Positions 46,392-54,744 of a stretch of DNA of 64,000 bases are shown piece after piece. The notes below the pieces were generated by a model. It ran no database searches, had not been told where the DNA came from, and worked only from the letters and a program-made list of their open reading frames with translations. The stretch's first letter is position 1; every line of letters begins with the position of its first letter. The DNA lies in NCBI GenBank assembly GCA_965228625.1, contig OZ245829.1, positions 1,054,001-1,118,000 on the forward strand. Reading direction: 5' to 3'. This DNA comes from UBA2767 sp965228625. Its GTDB lineage: Bacteria > Pseudomonadota > Alphaproteobacteria > Rhizobiales > Methyloligellaceae. The translations under genes were made by a program, and so were the position numbers.

Positions 46392-49103
46392 TTAGTTCTG
46401 TGGTTTCCGTCTACGGAACGCGAGGCGCATCTGTTTTTCGGTTTCGACCAGCGCAAAGAACATGGCACCTATGGCGACGATCAAGAGGCCGTCGGCCAGG
46501 GAGACGCCCTGCGTGCCGAATACGGTCTGCAAGGGGAGCAGATATGTGATGGCGAACTGTGCGACAGTAACCGCAATGACGCAGGCCCATACAACCTTCG
46601 TTCCCCTCACCGCGTTCCAGGTCAGAGAAGTGCCGTGGATATTGCGGATGAAAAAGAGGTGGAACATCTCCAGCACGACCAGCGTGTTCATCGCCATGGT
46701 CTGCGCCAGCGCCTGATCGTAGCCCCGGTCCACGGCATAGGTATACATCCCGAAGACCGCGAAGAGGAACAAGCTCGATACCAGCACAATGTGCCAAACC
46801 AGTCCGGCCGTGAGCAACGGCGCGTCGCGCGGGCGAGGTGGACGGCGCATGGTACCCGCCTCGGACGGCTCAAAGGCGAGCGCAAGGCCAAGAGTTACCG
46901 CTGTGATGAGGTTGATCCAGAGGATCTGTACCGCGGTGATCGGCAATGCCATCCCGGCGAAAAGCGCCACGATGATCGTCATTGCCTCGCCCGCGTTGGT
47001 GGGCAGCGTCCAGCTGATGACCTTCTTGATGTTGTCGTAGACAGTCCGTCCTTCGCGCACCGCTGCAGCGATCGAGGCGAAGTTGTCATCGGCCAGCACG
47101 AGTTCGGCCGCCTCCTTCGCGGCCTCGCTGCCTTTCTGCCCCATGGCGATCCCGGCATCGGCGCGCTTGAGTGCGGGCGCATCGTTCACTCCGTCGCCCG
47201 TCATTGCCACGGTCAAGCCGCGCGATTGCAGCGCAGTAACGAGGCGAAGCTTATCTGCAGGCGAAGTACGGGCGAAGATGTCCGTCTCCACCGCCGCGTC
47301 GGCAAGGGCTGCATCATCCATCGCCACAACGTCTTCACCGGTCAGCACCGTCTCTCGGTTTTTCAGCCCGATCTGCCCGGCAATGGCGCGGGCCGTCGCG
47401 GCATGATCACCGGTGATCATCTTTACGCGGATGCCCGCCGCGTGACACTCGGCAACGGCCTCGATGGCCTCCGCGCGGGGCGGGTCGATGAGGCCGATCA
47501 GGCCGATCAGCGTGAGCCGGTCCTCCAGATCGCCGGTGTTCAGAATCGTGTGGCTCTGAGCCACACTCCGAACGGCGACCGCGATTACCCTCAGGCCTTC
47601 GACGGCGAGCTCTTCGACCATGCTATGCCAGTGGCCACTATTGAGTGGAGCGGTACCGCCATCAGCAGCGCGCTGGCCACAGCAGAGAGCCAGCACAGCC
47701 TCCGGTGCTCCCTTGACGTGGATGCAGGCATGGCCTTCGTGGTCGTGGTGCAACACGGCCATGTAACGGTGCGCCGCATCGAAGGGGATAGCGTCGGTGC
47801 GGCTCCAGTCGCGGAACGGCTGCGACCCCGCACCGGTGATCTTGCCCGCGAGTGCTATCAGAGCGCCTTCCATCGGGTCGCCCTCAACGCGCCAACCGTC
47901 CGTGGCGCTATGCAGCACCGCATCGTTGCAAAGGCCGGCGGCACGGGCGAATTCCATCAGGACGGCGTGCTCGGCCGGGTTGGCGTCGGCCTCGCGCCAG
48001 CGCACCGCGCCTTCGGGCGCATATCCGTTTCCGCCGACGGAGTAGACGTGCTCGGCCGCGGCGAGCGTCGTCGCCATCATCTCGTTTCGGGTCAGTGTGC
48101 CTGTCTTGTCGGAGCAGATGACGGAGACCGAGCCCAGCGTCTCGATCGCCGGCAAGCGGCGAATAATGGCGTTGCGCCGTGCCATGGCCTGCACCCCGAC
48201 AGCCAGCGTGATCGTCAGCACTGCCGGGAGCCCCTCAGGTATCGCTGCAACGGACAGGCTGACGACCGCCATGAAGAGGTCGGCAAAGGGAAGGTGCCCG
48301 ACGAAATGGCCGTAGATGAGGAGGCCGGCCGCGATAATGAGAATGAACAGCGTGAGCCAGCGGGCGAAGACATTCATCTGGCGAACCAGCGGAGTCGTCA
48401 GCGTCTGCACCTCCGACAGCATCCCGCTGATCTGGCCGATCTGGGTAGCGGCCGCAGTGGCCGTGACCGTGGCCCGTCCCGTGCCTGCGGCGACGAGGGT
48501 GCCGCTGAAGAGCATTGATGTCCTGTCCCCTAAAGCGGCCCTTTTGGCAACTGGCGCAGTACCCTTGTCGACGGGCACGGACTCGCCCGTCAGGATTGCC
48601 TCCTCGGCCTTGAGGCCACGGGCCTCCAAAAGGCGTAGATCGGCCGGAACCCGGTCGCCTGCCTCGACAAGCACGATGTCGCCCGGCACGAGGTCGGTGG
48701 CGTCGACGCTTTGCCGGCGACCGTCGCGCAGCACCGACGAGTGTGGAGCGAGCATGCCGCGTATCGCCTCCATCGCCTGTTCGGCGCGGCCTTCCTGCAC
48801 GAAGCCGATCAGCGCGTTGACGAGGACGACCGCGAGGATCACGCCCGTGTCGACCCAGTGCTGCAGCGCCGCCGTGACCACGGCAGATGCGATAAGGACG
48901 TAGATCAGCACATTGTGGAAATGCGTGAGAAACCTCACGATGGTGCTGCGCTTCGGTGGCTCCGGGAGACGGTTGGGCCCGTACTCGGCCAGGCGACGGG
49001 CCGCTTCGGCGGAGGTCAGACCGGTCTCTGCCGCATCCAGGGACTGGAGCGCGGTCTCCTTCGATACCGCATGGAGGTTTGCCGGTGGGGTTTGCTCGTT
49101 CAT
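46392..49103 (-). CDS. P-type (P2-like) cation-transporting ATPase
   Basis: A 903-residue ATPase with the phosphorylation motif CSDKTGTLTRNE, TGES in the actuator domain (AILTGESVPVDKG), the hinge MTGDGVNDAPALKRADAGIA, and ten membrane helices. The ion-binding helix M4 reads SVAAIPEGLPAVLTI (PEGLP as in Ca/Na-type P2 ATPases) and M6 contains NLITAVTLGLAL. It probably exports Ca or another cation; specificity is not certain. It lies in the dusA island. ATG 49103 was chosen over a GTG 12 nt upstream. Confidence 0.92.
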   Translation of the reverse strand: MNEQTPPANLHAVSKETALQSLDAAETGLTSAEAARRLAEYGPNRLPEPPKRSTIVRFLTHFHNVLIYVLIASAVVTAALQHWVDTGVILAVVLVNALIGFVQEGRAEQAMEAIRGMLAPHSSVLRDGRRQSVDATDLVPGDIVLVEAGDRVPADLRLLEARGLKAEEAILTGESVPVDKGTAPVAKRAALGDRTSMLFSGTLVAAGTGRATVTATAAATQIGQISGMLSEVQTLTTPLVRQMNVFARWLTLFILIIAAGLLIYGHFVGHLPFADLFMAVVSLSVAAIPEGLPAVLTITLAVGVQAMARRNAIIRRLPAIETLGSVSVICSDKTGTLTRNEMMATTLAAAEHVYSVGGNGYAPEGAVRWREADANPAEHAVLMEFARAAGLCNDAVLHSATDGWRVEGDPMEGALIALAGKITGAGSQPFRDWSRTDAIPFDAAHRYMAVLHHDHEGHACIHVKGAPEAVLALCCGQRAADGGTAPLNSGHWHSMVEELAVEGLRVIAVAVRSVAQSHTILNTGDLEDRLTLIGLIGLIDPPRAEAIEAVAECHAAGIRVKMITGDHAATARAIAGQIGLKNRETVLTGEDVVAMDDAALADAAVETDIFARTSPADKLRLVTALQSRGLTVAMTGDGVNDAPALKRADAGIAMGQKGSEAAKEAAELVLADDNFASIAAAVREGRTVYDNIKKVISWTLPTNAGEAMTIIVALFAGMALPITAVQILWINLITAVTLGLALAFEPSEAGTMRRPPRPRDAPLLTAGLVWHIVLVSSLFLFAVFGMYTYAVDRGYDQALAQTMAMNTLVVLEMFHLFFIRNIHGTSLTWNAVRGTKVVWACVIAVTVAQFAITYLLPLQTVFGTQGVSLADGLLIVAIGAMFFALVETEKQMRLAFRRRKPQN

Positions 49104-49475
49104 CGGTTTCTTCACTCACCGCTCTCAATGATCGCCCTCATAGCGCGACCTTCGTTTTGCCGCTGCTTCCGGATACCCTTGATCTTGCGCTGCGAACCGG
49201 TCATCCGCGGCGCGAACCGATTATTCGGCGATGGCAAGCGCACTCTCGCAGACTGGGAGGACCTTTTTGTCGTCACGAGGACATGTGTATGGCCGGTCTG
49301 AGTGGCCCGCACCCGTGTTGGATGGGTATATACATTTGGCATACAGGTTGAACCGCCGCGTAAAGCCGCAGACTTGTGAGCGGCTTCAAATGTGGTCTGG
49401 CGAGAAGAATATGGGCGATCGATGGTTGCTCGGATGCGCATCCAGGCCCTTGATGAGCCAGCGTCCGTCAGCTCT
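49104..49475. other. spacer between the ATPase and the CNNM gene, with a fossil coding stretch
   Basis: No intact gene is visible. The right part (about 49418-49475, minus strand) is the in-frame continuation of the CNNM gene after its stop: RADGRWLIKGLDA is recognisable, then similarity ends. The remainder carries the promoter region of the ATPase. Confidence 0.5.
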
Positions 49476-50528
49476 TCATGCAATAACCGGTTTGACGACC
49501 TCTCCATCCTCCGGCATTTCACCCGCGATCGCTTCGAGGAGGTCGGTCAGCGTCACGACACCCGCGGTTCTGTCATGATCGTCGACGACGACGGCCATGT
49601 GTACGCCTTCGAGACGAAACCGGTCGACAAGCTCAAGAACGGAGATATCATCCGCGACAACGAGCGCCGGTACCATCAGCGACTGCAGGTCGATGGGCTC
49701 GTTCTTCAAAGCCAGCGGGAGCATGTCCTTGGTGTGAGCGAAACCGACTGCGTGGTCGATCGACTCATCGCAAACAAGCACGCGCGAGAACCGGCATGTC
49801 TCGACCACACGCACCAGTGTCTCGCGATCGGCTTGCGAGTCGACCCAGAAGACTTCGGAACGCGGCGTCATGATGACTCGCACATGCCAATCGTCTAAAC
49901 GAAGCACGCCATCAATCATCTCGCGCTCCTCCGGTGCGAAGATTCCCGCAAGCGTGCCTTCGGCAATCAGCGATTTCACCTCATCCTCGGTCACCGTCTC
50001 TCGGCGCGCCGCGGAAATGTTCATGAAGCGAAGGACTGTGTCGGTCGATACCTTGAGCAGCCAGACCGCGGGAGCGGCGAGACGGGACAGCAGGTTCATC
50101 CGGTTCGCGACGAGCGAGGCGACGCGTTCAGGATTCGCCAGTGCGATTCGCTTCGGCACAAGCTCGCCGACGATGAGCGAAATGTAGGTGATCACGATCA
50201 CCACCAAACCAATTGCGATCGTGTCGCCATTCGGTGCGACCGCGGGAAAAGTGTCAAACCAGTCGCCGAGCTTGTCGGCGAATGTCGCTCCGCTGACAGC
50301 ACCAGCGAGGATGCCGACCAGTGTGATGCCGATTTGCACGGTTGACAGGAACCGGCTCGGATCGTCGATCAAGCGGAGTGCAGTGTGCGCCCCGCCGTTG
50401 CCGAGACCGGCCATGTGCTCAAGCCGGCTTCTACGGGACGACACAATGGCCAGCTCGGACATCGCCAGCAGACCATTTACGAATATAAGCAGGAGTACGA
50501 AGAGTATCTCAAGAAACAGCATAGACAT
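49476..50528 (-). CDS. CNNM/CorC-like membrane protein with CBS pair, C-terminally truncated
   Basis: A 350-residue protein with a DUF21/CNNM membrane domain (LFLEILFVLLLIFVNGLLAM, then SELAIVSSRRSRLE) and a CBS pair (VIMTPRSEVFWVDSQ, SRVLVCDESID; VVADDISVLELVDRF, GVVTLTDLLEAIAGE). It would transport or sense divalent cations. The usual C-terminal CorC_HlyC domain is missing: the frame stops at TGA 49478-49476, where the next codons would read RADGRWLIKG, the normal start of that domain. An Arg CGA to TGA change is the simplest explanation. Start ATG 50528 is preferred over upstream frames. It lies in the dusA island next to the cation ATPase. Confidence 0.82.
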   Translation of the reverse strand: MSMLFLEILFVLLLIFVNGLLAMSELAIVSSRRSRLEHMAGLGNGGAHTALRLIDDPSRFLSTVQIGITLVGILAGAVSGATFADKLGDWFDTFPAVAPNGDTIAIGLVVIVITYISLIVGELVPKRIALANPERVASLVANRMNLLSRLAAPAVWLLKVSTDTVLRFMNISAARRETVTEDEVKSLIAEGTLAGIFAPEEREMIDGVLRLDDWHVRVIMTPRSEVFWVDSQADRETLVRVVETCRFSRVLVCDESIDHAVGFAHTKDMLPLALKNEPIDLQSLMVPALVVADDISVLELVDRFRLEGVHMAVVVDDHDRTAGVVTLTDLLEAIAGEMPEDGEVVKPVIA

Positions 50529-50966
50529 CTGACATTGTACGATGTGGGAGAGCTCATCCAAGCGGAACCGGAGAAAAAAATGGTTCCGTCCTTGCCGGTC
50601 ACGGTTGGGCGCCGACCTGCTGCCAACGAACCACTGGGACAGACCCCTGTCAACGATGCGCGCCGGGCCTCGCGCTGCACATCGTTGCATTAAGGTTTCG
50701 TGCCAGGCGACCTGCGATCGATGAGACCATCCGGCTCCTAGGCAGTGAGTATCGCACCATCAGTCACGGGAGTCGCAAGCCAGCATACGTGTCGATGCAG
50801 TACCGGGAGAGCACCCATTGTTGTAATCGACCGGTCCGGCGTGTACGAACGCGACCTGTCGTCTTCAATTGGACAAGGTTGGGTCAGCGTCGATTTCCGT
50901 TGATCCCTCAGTGCACACGCCTTGCACACGTTTCGCCGTAACTCTCTGAAAAATATATAAATAATA

Positions 50967-50981
50967 CGTCCACTCCATCAT
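50967..50981. repeat. right 15-bp direct repeat (att-like)
   Basis: Identical to 46113-46127; junction between island DNA and the displaced dusA start. Confidence 0.65.
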
Positions 50982-51038
50982 GGGTGCCACCGACAAACGT
51001 CGGTCTACTTCGCTGCCTTTCCGGGAACTCGTCTCCAT
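50967..51038 (-). pseudogene. dusA: displaced original 5' end of dusA (24 codons)
   Basis: The minus strand from ATG 51038 reads 24 codons ending VDRRLSVAPMMEWT, homologous over the same length to the start of intact dusA. Upstream bases also match (GCAGTCCATACGC in both). After the ATGATGGAGTGGACG core it changes abruptly to unrelated AT-rich sequence. The rest of 50529-51244 holds no other gene I can support. Confidence 0.75.
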
Positions 51039-51244
51039 GGTGGCAGTCCATACGCATCGAGCTGCGGCGATGTCAACCGTGCGCGGGACTTGGGTGCACA
51101 CGGAGCGGGCGCGAAACAGGTCGCGGACTGCTCCAATTCTGTCGCTCGATCCCCAGCCCTATCGACAATAGAAACGATCACGAAAGAATGCTTACTGACC
51201 GAGAAGTCGGCTTTGTGCCGTAAGCGGGCATTCGCCGGTCGGGG

Positions 51245-52045
51245 CTACCCGTAACGCCCCTCGATATAGTCTGCCGTCTCCTTCTTGGCAGGAGTGACGA
51301 ACATCTGTTCGGTGGAGGTGTGTTCGACGACCCGGCCCATCAGCATGAAGATACATTCCTCGCTCGCTCGGCGTGCCTGGGCCATGTTGTGCGTAACGAT
51401 CAAAATTGTGTACTGGCCCCGAAGCTCCCAGATCAGTTCCTCCACCGCCTTGGTTCCCTCGGGGTCCAGCGCCGAGCATGGCTCATCCATAAGCAGGACC
51501 AACGGCTTGACGGGAAGCAGCCGGGCAATGCAGAGCTTCTGTTGCTCCTCGAGTGAGAGTTCGGTTGCCTTCCTGTCCAGCCGGTCCTTGACGTCATCCC
51601 ACAGAAGCACCTGCCGCAATGCAGTCTCGACGATCTCGTCCGTCTCGCTCTTGTGGAGACGTCGCTTGTCCTCGGCGTGGATCCTGTAGCCGAAGATGAC
51701 ATTGTCACGGATTGAGATGGGAAGCGGATTGGGGCGCTGGAACACCATGCCGACCTGCTTGCGCAACTGGCACAGATCGACCCCCCGATAATAGACGTCG
51801 TTTCCGAGCACATCGACGGAGCCGGTGATGCGCACATAGCCGAGGCGCTCGTTGATGCGGTTCACACTGCGCAGGAACGTGGACTTGCCACAACCGGAGG
51901 GACCAATCAGAGACGTGATCATGCCCTGCCGGATCTGCAGGTTGATATCGAACAGGGCCTGGAAGTCGCCGTACCACAGGTTCAGATCCCGGGTGGCGAT
52001 GGCGAAACTGTCTGTGCCGTTTTCGGGTTGGCTGATCGCGTGCAT
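51245..52045 (-). CDS. pstB: phosphate ABC transporter ATPase PstB (signature motif degenerate)
   Basis: A 266-residue ATPase that would energise PstCA. Walker A GPSGCGKST (48-56), Q-loop VFQRPNPLP, Walker B LVLLMDEPCSALDP and H-loop IVTHN (H218) are normal. The signature, normally LSGGQ, is LSLEEQQKL (162-170). A second pstB directly upstream has the opposite defects (good signature, no Q-loop Gln or H-loop His), suggesting a heterodimer with one complete site. It is the last gene of the pst operon. ATG 52045 follows GGAGACG. Confidence 0.9.
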   Translation of the reverse strand: MHAISQPENGTDSFAIATRDLNLWYGDFQALFDINLQIRQGMITSLIGPSGCGKSTFLRSVNRINERLGYVRITGSVDVLGNDVYYRGVDLCQLRKQVGMVFQRPNPLPISIRDNVIFGYRIHAEDKRRLHKSETDEIVETALRQVLLWDDVKDRLDRKATELSLEEQQKLCIARLLPVKPLVLLMDEPCSALDPEGTKAVEELIWELRGQYTILIVTHNMAQARRASEECIFMLMGRVVEHTSTEQMFVTPAKKETADYIEGRYG

Positions 52046-52058
52046 CGTCTCCACCCCC

Positions 52059-52880
52059 TCAGCCGAACCGTCCGGCGATGTAATCGATGGTGCGTTCGTC
52101 CTTGACCTTGCCGGTGAACAGATCCTCGGTATTGCCAACCTCTATGCAACTCCCGGTGAGGAAAAACGCCGTGCGGTCGGCAAGACGCCGCGCCTGCTGA
52201 ACGAGATTGGTGACCAGGATGATCGTCATCTCGTTGCGCAATTCCTTGAGAACGTCCTCGATACGCATCGTCGTGACCGGGTCGACGGCGATGGAGAATT
52301 CGTCGAGAACGAGGATATCGGGCTCCTGCGACAGGGCCCTTGCGATCGTCAGCCGCTGTTGCTGCCCGCCGCTGAGCAGACTGCCAAGGGTATCAAGCCG
52401 GTCTTTGACTTCGTCCCACAAGGCAGCGCGGGTCAGACAGCGCTCGACGATCGCATCCAGTTCCGCCTTGTTGGTGATGCCCTTCAGACGCGGTGCAAGC
52501 GCAGCATTGTCGTAGACGCTCATGGGCAAACCCACGGGCAGCGGAAACACCACGCCAATTCGGCTTCTGAGCGCATACACGTTGCGAAACGTCCGGATGT
52601 CACGTCCGTTTATCAGTATTTCACCGGTCACCTTCATCTGCGGGTTGAACATGTCCATGCGGTTGATGGCCTTCAGAAATGACGTCTTGCCCGAATTGGC
52701 GGGACCGATAATGCCGAGGACCTCATGCTGACGAATGTCCAGGTTGACGCCGCCGATCGCGAGCTTGCCGCCGTAGCTGATGGAGAGGTCGTGGGTCTGC
52801 AGCTTGATAGGCGCGTCGGACAGGTTCCGGCGCACCGGAGTTTGCAGGTTGCCACCGAGTTCGGTCGTCGCCTCTACCAC
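52059..52880 (-). CDS. second PstB-like phosphate ABC ATPase (Q- and H-loop degenerate)
   Basis: A 273-residue paralogue. Walker A is GPANSGKTS (59-67), the signature LSGGQQQRL (169-177) is canonical, and Walker B ILVLDE is present. The Q-loop Gln is missing (VVFPLPVGLP), the D-loop reads SIAVDP, and the H-loop has Asn225 (LVTNLVQQ) instead of His. It should hydrolyse ATP poorly at its own site but can complete the site of the other PstB. It starts at GTG 52880, overlapping the pstA stop by 7 bp. Confidence 0.88.
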   Translation of the reverse strand: MVEATTELGGNLQTPVRRNLSDAPIKLQTHDLSISYGGKLAIGGVNLDIRQHEVLGIIGPANSGKTSFLKAINRMDMFNPQMKVTGEILINGRDIRTFRNVYALRSRIGVVFPLPVGLPMSVYDNAALAPRLKGITNKAELDAIVERCLTRAALWDEVKDRLDTLGSLLSGGQQQRLTIARALSQEPDILVLDEFSIAVDPVTTMRIEDVLKELRNEMTIILVTNLVQQARRLADRTAFFLTGSCIEVGNTEDLFTGKVKDERTIDYIAGRFG

Positions 52881-53761
52881 TTCTTTTGCCCCCGCAGGTA
52901 TATCCGGAAGCCGATGGACAGGGCATTCATCAGCAGCACCATGGCGATCAGAACAAGGGCGACGCCGTAGGGCAGTTGCTCCGGCACATGGGGAACCTGG
53001 GTGGAAATCACAAACAGGTGCAATGACAGGGCCATCGTCTGGTCAAACACGCTCTGCGGGAGGAACGGCAGAAAGAACGCGGCACCGGTAAACATGATCG
53101 GGGCGGTCTCGCCGGTGGTGCGTGAGACCTCAAGAATTACACCGGTGAGAATGCCGCTGACCGCATTGGGCAAAACGACCCGCCGGATCGTCTGCCACCG
53201 GGTCGCCCCCATGTTCCAGCAGGCCTCTCGAAAAGCGTGCGGCACGGCCTGGAGAGATTCGCGTGTGGCGACGATGACCACGGGCAATGTCATGATCGCC
53301 AGGGTCAGGCTGGCCGCCAGAATGCTTGTTCCAAGCCCGAAGAAGATGACGAAGGCGCCAACTCCGAACAGCGCATGCACGATCGACGGCACGCCGGCCA
53401 GGTTGATGATCGCCAGGTTGATGACCCGGGTGAGCCAGTTATCCGGAGCATATTCGCTGAGATAAAGCGCCGCGGCGATGCCAAGGGGCACCGAGACCAG
53501 GAGCGCGACAGTCACCAGCCAAACCGTGCCGACCAGGGCCGGGAAAATCCCGCCTGCGGTCATGCCGTTGGTTGGTTTGCTGAACAGGAATTCCCACGAA
53601 ATCGCGGGTCCTCCCTTCCAGATCAAAGTCGCGAGGATAATGAGCACCGGCAATATCAGCAGCATGGTCATCAGGAAGAACAGCGACTGGACCAGGAAAT
53701 CCCGATGCTCGTTGCGCTGATTGTGCTGGGTTGCCCTGAAAATTGACTTCGACCTGGCCAC
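52874..53761 (-). CDS. pstA: phosphate ABC transporter permease PstA
   Basis: A 295-residue inner-membrane permease with six helices and the typical VPLGIAAALYLSEYA segment and the EAA-type loop EACWNMGATRWQTIRRVVLP that docks the ATPase. Start GTG 53761 follows GGGGGAAG. It forms a heterodimer with PstC. The stop overlaps the second pstB. Confidence 0.93.
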   Translation of the reverse strand: MARSKSIFRATQHNQRNEHRDFLVQSLFFLMTMLLILPVLIILATLIWKGGPAISWEFLFSKPTNGMTAGGIFPALVGTVWLVTVALLVSVPLGIAAALYLSEYAPDNWLTRVINLAIINLAGVPSIVHALFGVGAFVIFFGLGTSILAASLTLAIMTLPVVIVATRESLQAVPHAFREACWNMGATRWQTIRRVVLPNAVSGILTGVILEVSRTTGETAPIMFTGAAFFLPFLPQSVFDQTMALSLHLFVISTQVPHVPEQLPYGVALVLIAMVLLMNALSIGFRIYLRGQKKW

Positions 53762-53771
53762 GGCTTCCCCC

Positions 53772-54743
53772 TTATCCCTTGCGAATGCCGCGGACGATCA
53801 GGTCCGCACACAGATTTATGATGAACGTGATGATGAACAGGAATATCCCGATCGTGAACAGGGCCTGGTAGTGATCGGAGCCGACCGCGGTTTCACCCAG
53901 TTCGGCAGCGATCGTGGCTGTCAGCGCGCGCACTGAATCGAAGATACTGTCGGGAATGTTGATTGCGTGGCCTGTGGCCATCAGTACGGCCATTGTCTCG
54001 CCGAACCCACGCCCGACCCCGAGAAGAACCGCGCCCAGAAGGCCGTTCTTCGCAGCCGGCAGCACCACCTTGAAGATGACCTGACCGCGCGTCGCTCCCA
54101 GCGCCTCCGCCGCCTCGCGGTAGCGGTCCGGCACGGCTCTGAGTGCATCCTCCGCGATCGAGGTCATGATCGGTGCCGCCATCAGGCCGAGAATAATGCC
54201 GGCGTTGAGAACGTTGAGACCTATCGGCACGTCGAACAACTCGATGATCAAGGGGTTCATGATGGTGAGACCGATAAACCCCCAGACAACCGAGGGTATG
54301 GCCGCCAGGAGCTCGACCAGAACCTTTAGAAACTCGCCGACCTTTCCTTCCGCGAACTCGGCAATGTAGATCGCCGCACCGAGAGAGAACGGAATAGCCA
54401 CGATCATCGCCAGTCCGGTGACGCTGGCCGTACCGGCGATCATGGCCAGGATATTGTATGTGGGGTTGTATTCGGACGTCGGGCGCCAGCGCGGCGACGT
54501 AAAGAACTCGCTCCAGTCCAACTTGTAGATCACGAAGTCGAAACCCTCGCGGCCAATGAACACGAAGATGCCGACAACAAAAATGATGACCGAGATTCCT
54601 CCGACGAACACCAGCACCTGGACCGCCTTGTCAATAATCCAGTCCGTGTTGATCTTGTCGAAATCGTCATCGACCTTCCGGTCCACGGTCGGTGACGGTT
54701 TTGGAATGGCTTTGACGATGCTCTTGGGCGCGGCTTCGTTCAT
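53772..54743 (-). CDS. pstC: phosphate ABC transporter permease PstC
   Basis: A 323-residue permease with six helices; the EAA loop is EAAEALGATRGQVIFKVVLP and the segment AIPFSLGAAIYIAEFA is typical. ATG 54743 overlaps the upstream phoU-fusion stop, with GGAGG ahead. Together with PstA it forms the phosphate channel. Confidence 0.93.
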   Translation of the reverse strand: MNEAAPKSIVKAIPKPSPTVDRKVDDDFDKINTDWIIDKAVQVLVFVGGISVIIFVVGIFVFIGREGFDFVIYKLDWSEFFTSPRWRPTSEYNPTYNILAMIAGTASVTGLAMIVAIPFSLGAAIYIAEFAEGKVGEFLKVLVELLAAIPSVVWGFIGLTIMNPLIIELFDVPIGLNVLNAGIILGLMAAPIMTSIAEDALRAVPDRYREAAEALGATRGQVIFKVVLPAAKNGLLGAVLLGVGRGFGETMAVLMATGHAINIPDSIFDSVRALTATIAAELGETAVGSDHYQALFTIGIFLFIITFIINLCADLIVRGIRKG

Positions 54744-54744
54744 T

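Larger units (their letters stand above)
46128..50966. mobile_element. small genomic island inserted at the 5' end of dusA
   Basis: A 15-bp direct repeat brackets this ~4.85-kb segment; its right repeat adjoins a 24-codon remnant of the original dusA start. The segment contains a replacement dusA 5' end, a P-type ATPase gene and a truncated CNNM/CBS gene. AT-rich DNA (AAAAATATATAAATAATA) abuts the right repeat. dusA is a known integration site for islands and prophages. No integrase is left, so the element is probably decayed. Confidence 0.6.

Noticed and set aside
45180..48518. A 1112-codon open frame on the plus strand
   Set aside because: It lies antisense to dusA and the P-type ATPase, both unmistakable, and its composition (Arg/His/Asp-rich) is that of a GC-rich shadow frame.
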